From Desertivirga arenae (GTDB lineage Bacteria; Bacteroidota; Bacteroidia; Sphingobacteriales; Sphingobacteriaceae), in contig NZ_JAFEWE010000015.1 of assembly GCF_017355785.1 (NCBI RefSeq), positions 1-64,000 on the forward strand: a DNA stretch of 64,000 nt, written 5' to 3'. Shown piece after piece: positions 40,597 to 50,712 of the stretch (its first letter is position 1; each line of letters starts with the position of its first letter). The notes beneath the pieces were generated by a model. It saw only the letters and a list, made by a program, of their open reading frames with translations. It was not told where the DNA came from and made no database searches. The translations under genes were made by a program, and so were the position numbers.

Positions 40597-41262
40597 ATGG
40601 CGATTCCCAAAACCATTTTCCAAACGTTTAAAAGTTCAAAACTACCCTTTATAACGAGGTGGCATATAAACAGGTTTAGAAAAAGAAACCCGGAGTACAA
40701 CTATGAATTCTATGATGATCAGCGAATAGAGGAGTTCTTCAAATCGCAATTTCCTCTGGAAGTTTTTAATGCATATAAAAAATTAAATATTGGCGCAGCG
40801 AAAGCTGACTTCTTCAGATACGCCATTTTATATAGAAAAGGCGGAGTGTATCTGGATATAGATAGTGGGATCTCAGGAAGACTTGATGACTTTATCAGAC
40901 CTGATGACACTGCTATAATTACAAAGGAAGGTGACCCTAGTCTTTTTGCTCAATATGCTTTAGTTTACGCAGCTGGGCATCCATTCCTAAGAAATACAAT
41001 TGATATGGTGGTCGAGAACATAAGTTTAAACAAGTTCCCGAACGATGTTCATGCGATGACTGGCCCGACGGTATATACCAATGCAATAAAAGAATCTCTG
41101 CAGGAAGATCCTAACATTCCTCATAGGGTATTAGGAACGGATTATAATGGACACCTAAAGGTTAAATACCGATTTGGCAAGTTTTTCTTATATAAACGCG
41201 GGGATCACTGGAAAAAACAACAACTAACAACCCCTGTCATAAAAACAGATCTGCATACATGA
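40597..41262 (+). CDS. Glycosyltransferase, GT32/OCH1-like (DXD sugar-binding)
   Basis: A 221-residue glycosyltransferase with the 'Gly_transf_sug' DXD pattern: IPKTIFQTFKSS at the N-terminus, then NIGAAKADFFRYAILYRKGGVYLDIDSG, where DID is the metal/nucleotide-sugar motif and FRYAILYRKGGVY the family block. HPFLRNTIDMV and TGPTVYTNAI follow. Such proteins add hexoses in capsule or lipopolysaccharide synthesis. It opens the polysaccharide locus and overlaps the next gene by 4 bp (ATGA). Confidence 0.87.
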   Translation: MAIPKTIFQTFKSSKLPFITRWHINRFRKRNPEYNYEFYDDQRIEEFFKSQFPLEVFNAYKKLNIGAAKADFFRYAILYRKGGVYLDIDSGISGRLDDFIRPDDTAIITKEGDPSLFAQYALVYAAGHPFLRNTIDMVVENISLNKFPNDVHAMTGPTVYTNAIKESLQEDPNIPHRVLGTDYNGHLKVKYRFGKFFLYKRGDHWKKQQLTTPVIKTDLHT

Positions 41263-42167
41263 ATTCTGAAATAACAATAAGTGGCTTTTCATACGTACGA
41301 AATGGAATCGAGATGGGATATCCCTTCCTTGAAGCTATTCAATCAGCGCTTCCCATCTGCGACGAATTCATTGCAGTTGTTGGCGATTCCAGAGATGGCA
41401 CGCGAGAGGCAATTTTAGCCTTGAATTCCCCTAAGATTAAAATAGTAGACACCGTTTGGGATATGAACCTTAGAACAGGGGGAAAGATCTTTGCTCAGCA
41501 ATCCAATGCTGGGGTTGATGCTATTTCCGGAAAGTGGGGTTTTCATATTCAGGCAGATGAGCTGATCCACGAGAACGACCTGCACAAAATAAAAGATGCT
41601 ATATATAAATACGATAGCGACCCTGAAGTAGAGGGATTCTTGTTCCCTTTCATGAACTTCTGGGGAGGATATAATTATATAAGGACCTCAAGAAAAGTGC
41701 ATCGTAATGAAATCAGAGTTTTTAAGAATGATAAAGTAATACGTGCGTATCGGGATTCTCAGGGATTTAGAGTTTATACCAGTAAGGAAGCTTATGAAAA
41801 TGGAGAAAAGGGACGCAAGCTTAACGTAGTTAAACTAAATATTCCCGTTTTTCATTATAGCTATGTGAGACCACCAAAGCTGATGACAAAGAAGGGAGAA
41901 GTATTCCACAGTTTTTACGATCCGAACTTAGTGGTAGATGAAGCTGAGAAAAACGAGTTCAAATATGAAAGTATCGATAAGCTTGAAGAATTCAAAGGCA
42001 CGCATCCGAAACTAATGGAGAAATGGGTTAAGGGACAAGACTGGACTTTTGTTTACGATAAAAAGAAGGCTACAATGCCCTTCAAGTATAAAGTACTTCA
42101 TTTTATTGAAGATTTGACAGGCTACCGTTTTTTTGAGTATAAAAACTACAGGCTGATAAAGAAATAA
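41259..42167 (+). CDS. Glycosyltransferase family 2-like protein
   Basis: A 302-residue protein with a GT-A-type start: ISGFSYVRNGIEMGYPFLEAIQSALPICDEFIAVVGDSRDGT, then WGFHIQADELIHE, in which the QADE takes the place of the usual DXD. Remaining residues are unlike standard GT2 enzymes, and the C-terminus is Lys/Phe-rich. Its 4-bp overlap with the preceding gene suggests coupled translation. Donor and acceptor unknown. Confidence 0.75.
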   Translation: MNSEITISGFSYVRNGIEMGYPFLEAIQSALPICDEFIAVVGDSRDGTREAILALNSPKIKIVDTVWDMNLRTGGKIFAQQSNAGVDAISGKWGFHIQADELIHENDLHKIKDAIYKYDSDPEVEGFLFPFMNFWGGYNYIRTSRKVHRNEIRVFKNDKVIRAYRDSQGFRVYTSKEAYENGEKGRKLNVVKLNIPVFHYSYVRPPKLMTKKGEVFHSFYDPNLVVDEAEKNEFKYESIDKLEEFKGTHPKLMEKWVKGQDWTFVYDKKKATMPFKYKVLHFIEDLTGYRFFEYKNYRLIKK

Positions 42168-42253
42168 GCATTTCGCCGTTTTTATTAAAAAACAATTACA
42201 GCTGAAGCTTTTTTAAAGAGGAAACCGTATTAGATATAATTGCAAGTAATAAA

Positions 42254-43222
42254 TTGATAAGGCACATACTAATAAGCAGAACAGACGCGATTGGGGACGT
42301 AGTCCTTACCTTGCCTTTATGCGGCTTAATTAAACAATTCATTCCTACTGCCAAAATCTCTTTTTTAGGAAATTCTTATACCAAAGAACTAATTGATGCA
42401 TGTGCCTACGTTGACAATTTTGTTAACTATAGCGATTGGAGAAATGATGATTTCGCAGTGCAGCAATTGAAGACCCTGAATATAGATGCGATCATCCATG
42501 TGTTTCCTAAAAAACGCATCGCCTCTTTAGCTTCAAAAGCAGGTATTCCTACTCGAATCGGAACACGGAACCGGATTTACCACTGGATCTACTGCAACAG
42601 CTTGATTAAACTTAGCCGAAAGAAATCAGAGTTGCATGAAGCCCAACTTAATATCAAACTTTTAAAAGGATTAGGAATAGAGATAGAGCTAGATCTACCT
42701 GAAATCCAAAAACATTACGGTCTTCAACCAAAAACCAGGTTAGATGAGGGAATTGAGAATCTATTATCTAAAGACAAATTTAACCTCATTGTTCATCCAA
42801 AATCAGCTGGAAGTGCAAGGGAATGGTCTTTAAATAGGTATGCAGAATTAATAAACTCCCTCGACCCGCAGCAATTCCAAATTTTCATTACAGGTTCCAC
42901 AAAGGAAAAGACCTGCTTAGACCCTTGGATTCAAGGTTTAAAGGATAGGGTTATTGATCTGACTGGTAAGTTCTCTCTGGCCCAATTGTTAACCTTTGTG
43001 AGCAAAGCCGACGGTTTGGTCGCAGCAAGTACAGGCCCAGTTCACCTTGCTGCTGCTTCAGGAATTAATGCCTTAGGTCTATATCCAAATTCATCATCAA
43101 TTAATGCTCAACGCTGGAGACCAATTGGAGTAAAGGCTACTTATATTCAGGCAGAAGTAGAAGATATAGATGCTATAAATCCAGCAATTGTATTAGAAAA
43201 AATAAAACATTGGCAAAAATGA
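42254..43222 (+). CDS. Glycosyltransferase family 9 (heptosyltransferase-like)
   Basis: A 322-residue GT9 protein related to LPS heptosyltransferases. HILISRTDAIGDVVLTLPLCGLIK at the N-terminus, LNIDAIIHVFPKKR, the donor-site block LIVHPKSAGSAREWSLNRYAEL and STGPVHLAAASGINALGLYP near the C-terminus are diagnostic. Start is TTG at 42254: the conserved N-terminus begins exactly there and no ATG lies upstream in frame. It ends with an ATGA overlap to the next gene. Suggests a role in LPS core assembly. Confidence 0.88.
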   Translation: MIRHILISRTDAIGDVVLTLPLCGLIKQFIPTAKISFLGNSYTKELIDACAYVDNFVNYSDWRNDDFAVQQLKTLNIDAIIHVFPKKRIASLASKAGIPTRIGTRNRIYHWIYCNSLIKLSRKKSELHEAQLNIKLLKGLGIEIELDLPEIQKHYGLQPKTRLDEGIENLLSKDKFNLIVHPKSAGSAREWSLNRYAELINSLDPQQFQIFITGSTKEKTCLDPWIQGLKDRVIDLTGKFSLAQLLTFVSKADGLVAASTGPVHLAAASGINALGLYPNSSSINAQRWRPIGVKATYIQAEVEDIDAINPAIVLEKIKHWQK

Positions 43223-44298
43223 TAAATAGGCCAGCGAATATCCTGGTAACTCTTGATTCCATGAAAAATCCGAATACAGGATTATTTTACTTTGGATACA
43301 GCCTGGCACAAGCACTTTTAAAACTCCAGAAAAAAAGTGATTTGGAATTGAATTTCTATCTTCCTAAAAAAGGAACGCCGTTGTTTAAAGGAAAACCTAA
43401 TACAATCAGACATAATGAGTTCTATAAGTATTACTTTCCTAAACGAAATAAATTCGATCTAACCCACTTTACAGATCAAATTTGCAGACTCAAACCCACA
43501 AAGGTTTTGGGCAAAAAGATAATTACTATTCACGACTTGAATGTACTCTACGAGAATAAAGAACTTTCCAATAATCATATTGCCTATTTAGAACGCCTCG
43601 GGAATTATATTGGTTATTGCGATAGAGTTGTTGCTATTTCAAAATTTGTTGCCTCAGATATTCTTAAGCATTTTCCCCAGGCAAAGAACAAAATTGAAGT
43701 TGTATACAATGGGGCTGATGAACTTACCGTAGACAAAACTCACATCCCCGATTACCTTCCCCAAAAACCTTTCATCTTCAGTATCGGAGAACTTCTCGCA
43801 AAAAAGAACTTTCACGTACTACCCGCACTATTAGAGGATAATGATTATGAACTGGTAATTTCTGGCAACCATCATCCATCAGATTATGAAAGTAAAATAG
43901 TTGAAGCAGCTCAAAGTTTAGGCTTTAAAGATCGTTTAAAAATAACGGGCCCTATTACTGACAAGGATAAAGCATGGTATTATAATAATTGCCTCGCCTT
44001 TGCCTTTCCCTCCATTGCAGAGGGATTCGGGTTACCAATTATTGAAGCTATGCATTTTGGAAAGCCAGTTTTTCTTTCAACCCATACAGCAGTGCCTGAG
44101 GTTGGAGGTGACGCAGCCTTTTACTTCAAAAACTTTTCTCAGGCACACATGCAACAAGTGTTCAAAGAGGGCTTAGAAAAGTTTAATTCAGATCCCACGC
44201 TAAAACAAAAGGCGAAATTAAGAGCAGCAGAATTTACCTGGGAAAAAGCTGCAGCTTCTTACTTAAGAATCTACGATGAACTATTAAATAAGAATTAG
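43219..44298 (+). CDS. Glycosyltransferase family 4 (group 1)
   Basis: A 359-residue GT-B enzyme. The C-terminal donor domain has KPFIFSIGELLAKKNFHVLP, RLKITGPITDKDKAWYYNNC and the family's EGFGLPIIEAMHFGKPVFLS, where the glutamate contacts the nucleotide sugar. The N-terminal half is divergent (LDSMKNPNTGLFYFGYSLAQ). I chose ATG 43219 overlapping the stop of the GT9 gene, in preference to a TTG three codons upstream. Last of a four-gene run; the next gene converges on it. Confidence 0.87.
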   Translation: MINRPANILVTLDSMKNPNTGLFYFGYSLAQALLKLQKKSDLELNFYLPKKGTPLFKGKPNTIRHNEFYKYYFPKRNKFDLTHFTDQICRLKPTKVLGKKIITIHDLNVLYENKELSNNHIAYLERLGNYIGYCDRVVAISKFVASDILKHFPQAKNKIEVVYNGADELTVDKTHIPDYLPQKPFIFSIGELLAKKNFHVLPALLEDNDYELVISGNHHPSDYESKIVEAAQSLGFKDRLKITGPITDKDKAWYYNNCLAFAFPSIAEGFGLPIIEAMHFGKPVFLSTHTAVPEVGGDAAFYFKNFSQAHMQQVFKEGLEKFNSDPTLKQKAKLRAAEFTWEKAAASYLRIYDELLNKN

Positions 44299-44304
44299 CA
44301 GTCA

Positions 44305-45012
44305 TCAATTTTTTCTATAAAGTTTCTTAAACTCCCTTATATGGTATCTAATCCAAATCATAGGACCATAATGTCTAAGTACCAGCCTTGACATGTTCTT
44401 CTTCAAAAGCTGATCATACATCTGGGATGAAATCCCTGTATGATTAAATTTTGCTATTATAAAATCCTCATAAAACCATTTGATAGACTTATCAGACCAG
44501 CATTCCATATTTAATATAGAGTCCGCCGAGATTTTATAATTTAAATCGTACCTGTGAGATCTGAATATGGAAGAGGAATAGAACATAGACTGGTGTGACA
44601 TTCCGGTTTTTACCATCCTGTAAGGATCCATAAAACCCGAGCATTTCATACCTTTAAAAATAACGTTTCCATAATAGATAGAATGGGGCTCCTTTAACCT
44701 TGCAGCCATATCAGAAAAACCGTCAAGAAGTTCATCATCAGCACCTAAGAAAAGTATCCAATCGCCTGAGGCTTTTTGTATCGCCTTATTCATCGCATCA
44801 TAGATACCTGTATCAGGTTCGCTATTCCAAAAAGCTATCCGATCAGAATTCTCTTTAAGAATCTCGATAGTATTATCAGTGCTGGCACCGTCTTGGATTA
44901 CAATTTCGACATTAGGGTAGGCTTGCCTATAAATACTGTTAAGGCAACTTTGCAATGTTCTAGCTGCATTGCGGGTAACAATGATAACAGATATTTTAAA
45001 TGGGTGCATCAT
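44305..45012 (-). CDS. Glycosyltransferase family 2
   Basis: A 235-residue GT2 of short type: KISVIIVTRNAARTLQSCLNSI, YPNVEIVIQDGASTDNTIEIL, TGIYDAMNKAIQKASGDWILFLGADDELLDGFSD, in which the ADD is the metal-binding DXD-like motif. It has the same length and architecture as the GT2 at 49982, a clear paralogue. It is on the minus strand together with the GT11-like gene, opposite to most of the locus. Confidence 0.9.
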   Translation of the reverse strand: MMHPFKISVIIVTRNAARTLQSCLNSIYRQAYPNVEIVIQDGASTDNTIEILKENSDRIAFWNSEPDTGIYDAMNKAIQKASGDWILFLGADDELLDGFSDMAARLKEPHSIYYGNVIFKGMKCSGFMDPYRMVKTGMSHQSMFYSSSIFRSHRYDLNYKISADSILNMECWSDKSIKWFYEDFIIAKFNHTGISSQMYDQLLKKNMSRLVLRHYGPMIWIRYHIREFKKLYRKN

Positions 45013-45037
45013 TAAGAAAAAAGATCACAAGTTAAAA

Positions 45038-45916
45038 TTATGATTTGACGACTGAGAACTCCTCTAGCAAAACCGGAGCATCCTTGTCATTGATATGATA
45101 TAAAGGTACTTTACCGTAAAACGAAGCCCAGGCAGAAAAGGTGCTGGGGGGACCAATAATATAATCGCATGAGGATAAGCAATACAGGTCGGTAATAAAA
45201 TGTCTGGACTTAAATGCAAAGTTAATTCCCTCAAAAACTGTCAAATTCACTTCATCGTTAGATGAAATATGAAACATTGTAGATTTTCCGGGGTGCTCTT
45301 TCGAAAATATGGATTGGACCTCCATCATTTTTTCCAGGTAGGTTTCGTCTTTATAAAACCATTTCCCATTGTCGAATTGCCTGTAGTCGCCCCGGCGAAT
45401 ATGGACGCCAACAATAACATCGTTTGTTGCTCGGTAGCTCTTTATCAAACTCTCAATTTCCTCCCGGTAGTGCTTTGTGGGAGTAAAAAGTTTTCTTATC
45501 CATTCCGAAAATAAAGGGAGATGCTTAACATCCCTATAAAGCCATCCTCTTGTAAGAACTCTGTCACATTTACAGGACAGCACAAATTTAGGGTCGGACA
45601 TATCAAAGTCTTCACCTTTATTATCCTTATCACCAATATCGTGAATAGCAAGAAATCCTGTTTTAACCAATATACTTCCGCTATCCAACGACCTAAGAAC
45701 CTTAAGTAATTTTCTATTTAAAAATTTTTGTCCAATTAGACTTAGACTGATGTTGCATTTAGCGGCATTGGTCTCGAAATCCTCAAAAAAGCATTTATAT
45801 TCTTCGAAATAAGGGTAAACGAGTCTGTATTTATAATATTTACTATTCGCAATAAAGTGAGCAAAATGAAATAGGCGGTTCCCTAACTGTCCCGCTTCAT
45901 AATTCACAATTACCAT
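45038..45916 (-). CDS. Glycosyltransferase family 11-like (alpha-1,2-fucosyltransferase type)
   Basis: A 292-residue protein with the GT11 hallmark VGVHIRRGDYRQFDNG near residue 172 (HxRRGDY), a start of GQLGNRLFHFAHFIA as in these enzymes and CDYIIGPPSTFSAWASFYG at the end. Family members transfer fucose from GDP-fucose, but specificity cannot be read from sequence. It lies just upstream of the GT2 gene on the minus strand, 25 bp apart, and diverges from the ABC transporter. Confidence 0.82.
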   Translation of the reverse strand: MVIVNYEAGQLGNRLFHFAHFIANSKYYKYRLVYPYFEEYKCFFEDFETNAAKCNISLSLIGQKFLNRKLLKVLRSLDSGSILVKTGFLAIHDIGDKDNKGEDFDMSDPKFVLSCKCDRVLTRGWLYRDVKHLPLFSEWIRKLFTPTKHYREEIESLIKSYRATNDVIVGVHIRRGDYRQFDNGKWFYKDETYLEKMMEVQSIFSKEHPGKSTMFHISSNDEVNLTVFEGINFAFKSRHFITDLYCLSSCDYIIGPPSTFSAWASFYGKVPLYHINDKDAPVLLEEFSVVKS

Positions 45917-46055
45917 TTTGTAAAACTACACTTTCTGTTTCTAATAGTGCAAGAGGTAAGCTGACGTTTAATTAATGTGCTAATGGGTCGTCAAAAAACA
46001 TAACAAACTAAACTATTACGTTGCTAAACTTTACCTTTGCAGATTATTCATATAG

Positions 46056-47876
46056 ATGAAAACATACTTCAGGTTATTATCATTTGCATCTCCAATTGGA
46101 AAATTTGCGATACCTTATATATTCACAACTCTCCTCCATGTTGTTTTCAACACATTAAACCTGGCCTTGCTAGTACCGCTACTCACCTTTTTATTCGATA
46201 CAACAAAGAAAGGGAGGATTTACGAAGCTCCGGATACACTCTGGGATATAATGGGGGCGTTTAACTATTATTCACAAGAGATAAACCGCACGTATGGTAC
46301 TTATGGTGCACTGCAATTCATTTGCATCATTATCGTTATTTCTGTTTTACTAAGCAACCTTTTCAAGTACTTCTCCCAAAGAATTATGGAGAATTTAAGA
46401 ATTCACACACTGCTTAATATTCGGAAAACGGTTTTTGAAAATGTGATGGGTATGCATCTCGGATTCTTTAACAATGAAAGAAAAGGAGATATATTATCAA
46501 AAATCACCAATGATGTACAGGTTGTCCAATTTACTGTAACAGGAACGCTGCAGGTAATCTTTAGAGAGCCATTTCAACTTATTGCATACCTAATCGCTCT
46601 TTTTGGGATTTCTTACAAGCTGACTTTCGTTTCTATTCTGTTTATCCCTGTTTCAGCCATATTTATTGCCAGACTTGTAAAAAGCTTAAAAAACCAGGCT
46701 TTCGGATCTCAAGCATCATTTGGCACGATGGTAAGCAATCTGGAAGAGGCTCTTTCAGGAATAAAAATTATCAAAGCATTTAATGCCACCAGTTTCATTA
46801 CGGAAAAGTTTAACAAGGAGAACGAAAACTTTTCTGAGATCGGCCGACAGATGGCGAAGAGACAGCAGCTGGCGTCGCCCATTTCAGAGTTCCTTGGAGT
46901 AGTTATGGTAGCATTTATTTTACTGTATGGAGGAAGTCTGGTCCTAAGCGGAAGCTCAGAGTTGACAGCCCCGGCATTCATTGCTTATATCGGTATTTTT
47001 TCACAATTAACGCGGCCGGCAAAAGCACTTTCTGATTCTTTTACTGGTATCAATCTTGGTTTAGCTGCTGGTGAACGTATTTTAGAGTTAGTTGACATGA
47101 AACCAGCCATACAGAATTCGAAGAAGGCTAACGCAGTCTCTGGTTTTGACTATGCCATTGAGCTTGAAAATGTCTCTTTTTCATACGGGGAAAAAATAAT
47201 CTTAAATGAGGTATCTTTAACAATACCTAGAGGAAAAACAGTAGCATTGGTTGGCCCTTCAGGAGGTGGAAAGTCAACCTTAATGGACCTTATCCCTCGT
47301 TTTATTGAACCACAGAAAGGCCGCGTCTTATTCGATGGAAAAGATATTAAAGAGATTGAAATGGATTCATTAAGAGCCCAAATGGGATTTGTGAACCAGG
47401 AGTCCATCCTATTCAATGACACGATCTTTAATAATATCGCATTTGGAAAAACCACTGCTACCCAGGAACAGGTAGAAGCTGCTGCCAAAATAGCTAACGC
47501 ACATGAATTTATCCTTAAAACTGACGATGGCTATAATACCAACATTGGAGATAGGGGCGTTAAACTTTCCGGAGGGCAGAAGCAGCGGCTTAGTATTGCA
47601 AGGGCGGTGCTAAAAAATCCTCCTATTATGCTTTTAGATGAAGCGACCTCTGCCCTTGACACAGAATCAGAAAAACTTGTACAAGACGCTTTGAATAAAT
47701 TAATGACAAATCGTACAACACTTGTAATAGCTCACCGCTTAAGCACCATTCAGAACGCTGACATTATTATAGTTCTTGACGCTGGAAAGATTGTCGAAAA
47801 AGGGAATCACAATGAGTTGATGTCGCATAATGGTCTATATAAACGTTTAATAGAGATGCAAACGTTTAGTGAGTAA
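46056..47876 (+). CDS. ABC transporter of MsbA/lipid-exporter type
   Basis: A 606-residue fused permease-ATPase. The six-helix membrane domain fills about residues 1-330 (LLHVVFNTLNLALLVPLLTFLF, FICIIIVISVLLSNLFKYFS). The ATPase domain has Walker A GPSGGGKSTLMDLIPRF near 402, signature LSGGQKQRLSIARAVL near 503 and Walker B IMLLDEATSALDTES. Set among glycosyltransferases and with no Wzx visible, it is a candidate flippase for lipid-linked sugars, but MsbA-type lipid A export is the alternative. TACCTTTG at 46032-46039 is a -7 candidate. Confidence 0.9.
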   Translation: MKTYFRLLSFASPIGKFAIPYIFTTLLHVVFNTLNLALLVPLLTFLFDTTKKGRIYEAPDTLWDIMGAFNYYSQEINRTYGTYGALQFICIIIVISVLLSNLFKYFSQRIMENLRIHTLLNIRKTVFENVMGMHLGFFNNERKGDILSKITNDVQVVQFTVTGTLQVIFREPFQLIAYLIALFGISYKLTFVSILFIPVSAIFIARLVKSLKNQAFGSQASFGTMVSNLEEALSGIKIIKAFNATSFITEKFNKENENFSEIGRQMAKRQQLASPISEFLGVVMVAFILLYGGSLVLSGSSELTAPAFIAYIGIFSQLTRPAKALSDSFTGINLGLAAGERILELVDMKPAIQNSKKANAVSGFDYAIELENVSFSYGEKIILNEVSLTIPRGKTVALVGPSGGGKSTLMDLIPRFIEPQKGRVLFDGKDIKEIEMDSLRAQMGFVNQESILFNDTIFNNIAFGKTTATQEQVEAAAKIANAHEFILKTDDGYNTNIGDRGVKLSGGQKQRLSIARAVLKNPPIMLLDEATSALDTESEKLVQDALNKLMTNRTTLVIAHRLSTIQNADIIIVLDAGKIVEKGNHNELMSHNGLYKRLIEMQTFSE

Positions 47877-47912
47877 GGAATTCACCTGCTTTAAACATCA
47901 GACCTTATTAAA

Positions 47913-49019
47913 ATGATTAAAATTCTTTTCGATCACCAACATTTCTCTAATCAAGTATATGGAGGTATAACACGGTATTTTGCGAACATTCAAAAGGCAT
48001 TGAAAGAGTCACCAGATTTTGAATTTAATCGAGGTATACTCTTCAGCAAAAATCATTACCTGAAAGATGAGAAACTGCCTCTCCCTAAATTCCTGGCGGG
48101 CTACATGCTAAAAAGGTATTCTGGTGCTAAGATCTACAGGAAAAATATGCGATACTCTTTGAAATTAATTCAACAGAATAATTTCGATATTTTCCATCCA
48201 ACTTATTACGATCCATATTTTACAGAACATATTAAGAAGCCCGTCGTGCTTACTGTTCACGATTTGATTCACGAAAAATTTCCTCTTTACTTTCCCTTAG
48301 ATGATACCACGTTGTATCAGAAACGTGTTTCAATTACAAGCGCATCTCACCTCATTGCTATTTCACAGTCGACAAAGAAAGATCTTCAGGATTACTATCA
48401 AATTCCTCAAGAAAAAATCACTGTGATTCATCACGGATATCAGCCTCTGGCTAACAATGAAACGGGAAATGCTAATTCCTATGGTGATTATATTCTTTTC
48501 GTCGGGGATAGAACAAGCTACAAAAATTTTATCAATTTCTTATATGGAGTAGAAGAGATTGTTCAAAGGTATCCAGAAATCAAGATAATTTGTGCTGGAG
48601 GCGAGAGCTTTAAAAGCGTGGAGCTTGAAATTATTATAAAACTAGGTTTAACAGAAAAAATCAAGCAGTTCAAGGTTAATGATCTGGAGTTAAACTCGCT
48701 TTATAAAAATGCCTTAATTTATGTTAATCCGTCACTTTACGAAGGATTTGGGCTTCCTATCCTGGAGGCGTTAGCCGTCGGTTGTCCCGCAGTTTTAAGT
48801 GATACCAGCTGCTTTCGAGAAGTAGGTGGAGAAGCTGCTTTATATTTTAATCCCTATGATCCAGGATCAATAAAAGATACAATTATAACGGCGCTATTTA
48901 ATAAACAAATGAGAGACGAGCTAGTGAAAAACGCTGGTGCTCAACTTGCCAAATTTCCTATGGACAAGTGTATGGATAGAACTAAAGCTGTATACAAGCA
49001 GGTGATGGATTGGAATTAG
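47913..49019 (+). CDS. Glycosyltransferase family 4 (group 1)
   Basis: A 368-residue GT-B enzyme. ILFDHQHFSNQVYGGITRYF is the N-terminal acceptor side; the C-terminal half has YILFVGDRTSYKNFINFLYG, NPSLYEGFGLPILEALAVGCP and VLSDTSCFREVGGEAALYFNP, the donor-site blocks of mannosyl/glucosyl transferases. It begins 36 bp after the ABC transporter and leads a three-gene run (GT4, HlpA-like, GT2) with very short gaps. Confidence 0.9.
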   Translation: MIKILFDHQHFSNQVYGGITRYFANIQKALKESPDFEFNRGILFSKNHYLKDEKLPLPKFLAGYMLKRYSGAKIYRKNMRYSLKLIQQNNFDIFHPTYYDPYFTEHIKKPVVLTVHDLIHEKFPLYFPLDDTTLYQKRVSITSASHLIAISQSTKKDLQDYYQIPQEKITVIHHGYQPLANNETGNANSYGDYILFVGDRTSYKNFINFLYGVEEIVQRYPEIKIICAGGESFKSVELEIIIKLGLTEKIKQFKVNDLELNSLYKNALIYVNPSLYEGFGLPILEALAVGCPAVLSDTSCFREVGGEAALYFNPYDPGSIKDTIITALFNKQMRDELVKNAGAQLAKFPMDKCMDRTKAVYKQVMDWN

Positions 49020-49020
49020 T

Positions 49021-49995
49021 ATGGGATATTACACTCAATCACCAGTACTACTTTTGGTATTCAACAGACCGGATTTAGCTAAAAAAGTTTTCGAAAAAAT
49101 TAGAGAATCAAGGCCTAAAAAGCTGTATGTTGCCGCTGACGGCCCCAGGGAGAATAACGAGGAGGATGCGGAATTATGTAACGAATCAAAAAACATAATT
49201 GAACAAGTTGATTGGGAATGCGAAGTTCAAACCTTATTTAGGCCCAAGAACATGGGATGCAAGATAGCAGTATCCAGTGCTATTTCCTGGTTTTTTCAAT
49301 GTGAGGAGGAAGGTATTGTACTTGAAGATGATTGCTTGCCTTCTAATGATTTTTTCAGATTTGCCGATCTACTCTTGGATAAATACCGTAACGACACAAG
49401 GATTGGCATGATAACCGGATGCAATCTACAGCGCGGAAAAACATGGGGTTCTGGAAGTTATTATTTCTCAAAAAACACCCACGTCTGGGGATGGGCTAGC
49501 TGGAGACGATCGTGGAAAGATTATGATGAAAGTCTTTCAAATTATAAAGAAGGGGAAGTTCATGAACAATTTTTCAAGGTTTTTGGTAATACGATTCTTG
49601 CCCAGGACTGGACCCTGATCTTGAAGAAGCTTAAAGCCGGCCTAATTGATACTTGGGACTACCAATTCAGTATATTAAACTATTTTAACAACCGTTTAAC
49701 TGCAGTCCCTAATGAAAACCTTATATCTAATATAGGCTACGGTCCTCGTGGCACCCACACCATCGTACCCGATGACCCCAATGCTAATATCCCCTTAGGA
49801 GCCATGTCAGATAATATTATACATCCTCGTTTTATTCTCCCTGAGCCTGAAGCAGATTGGGCTGTATGGGAAAAGGAATTTGAAATTACTCGTAGAAGGA
49901 AAAAGGCATTTAAAAAAAAATTGAAAGATAAATTTGGACTTACATTAATCCAGTCCCTTTTAAAAAATAAGAAGGCCGAATATGCAGGAGACTGA
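49021..49995 (+). CDS. HlpA-like nucleotide-diphospho-sugar transferase (paralogue A)
   Basis: A 324-residue GT-A-fold protein. SPVLLLVFNRPDLAKKVFEKIRESRPKKLYVAADGPR is the start of the family often named 'hemolytic protein HlpA-like' nucleotide-diphospho-sugar transferase; EEEGIVLEDDCLPSNDFFRFA carries the DD metal motif, and THVWGWASWRRSWKDYD is diagnostic. It starts 1 bp after the preceding stop and overlaps the following gene by 14 bp. A close paralogue lies at 53134. Target sugar unknown. Confidence 0.85.
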   Translation: MGYYTQSPVLLLVFNRPDLAKKVFEKIRESRPKKLYVAADGPRENNEEDAELCNESKNIIEQVDWECEVQTLFRPKNMGCKIAVSSAISWFFQCEEEGIVLEDDCLPSNDFFRFADLLLDKYRNDTRIGMITGCNLQRGKTWGSGSYYFSKNTHVWGWASWRRSWKDYDESLSNYKEGEVHEQFFKVFGNTILAQDWTLILKKLKAGLIDTWDYQFSILNYFNNRLTAVPNENLISNIGYGPRGTHTIVPDDPNANIPLGAMSDNIIHPRFILPEPEADWAVWEKEFEITRRRKKAFKKKLKDKFGLTLIQSLLKNKKAEYAGD

Positions 49996-50689
49996 TCGAT
50001 TGCCCTTAATAAGCATTATAACAGTCACTTACAATGCTGTTTTACATCTGGAAAAGTGTATCAATAGTATAATCTCACAACACTATCCAAGAATAGAACA
50101 TATCATTATAGATGGAGGAAGTACTGATGGTACGCTTGAAGTGATTAAAAGTCATCCTGGTAATTTGGCCTACTGGGTTAGTGAACGCGACAATGGGATT
50201 TATGATGCTATGAATAAGGCACTAAGTCATATTCACGGCGAATGGGTTTACTTTCTTGGTGCAGACGACACACTTTATCCTGAATTTTCAGATTTAGCGA
50301 AAAAGTTGAAGGATAGGAATACTATCTATTATGGTCAGTGTACTTGGGGAGAAATGATCTTGGGAGGGGTATTCACTCCAAAAAGGCTAATACATGATTG
50401 CATTTGTCATCACAGTGTGTTATACCCAAGAAGAGTCTTTGAGAGATACATTTACAATTTGAAATATAAGATTGGAGCCGATCATTTGCTTAATATACAG
50501 TGCTGGACAGATCAAACTATAAAAAAAGAATACCACCCCTTTATTATAGCAAATTTTGCACAGGGAGGTCTTTCTCAACAAGACATTGACGAAAAATTCA
50601 AGAAAGACTTTCCCCTAATAATACTTAAATACTATGGATTATTTCATTTATTCAGGTATTGGTACAAAAGGACGCTGGGGAAATTCTAG
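49982..50689 (+). CDS. Glycosyltransferase family 2 (paralogue of the gene at 44305)
   Basis: A 235-residue GT2: LISIITVTYNAVLHLEKCINSI, IIIDGGSTDGTLEVIKSH, NGIYDAMNKALSHIHGEWVYFLGADDTLYPEFSD, then HHSVLYPRRVF. Length and block order equal those of the minus-strand GT2 at 44305, so both derive from one ancestor. Overlap of 14 bp with the HlpA-like gene implies coupled translation. Last of its run. Confidence 0.9.
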   Translation: MQETDRLPLISIITVTYNAVLHLEKCINSIISQHYPRIEHIIIDGGSTDGTLEVIKSHPGNLAYWVSERDNGIYDAMNKALSHIHGEWVYFLGADDTLYPEFSDLAKKLKDRNTIYYGQCTWGEMILGGVFTPKRLIHDCICHHSVLYPRRVFERYIYNLKYKIGADHLLNIQCWTDQTIKKEYHPFIIANFAQGGLSQQDIDEKFKKDFPLIILKYYGLFHLFRYWYKRTLGKF

Positions 50690-50712
50690 TATGCCTTCTT
50701 CTCTCTGATCCT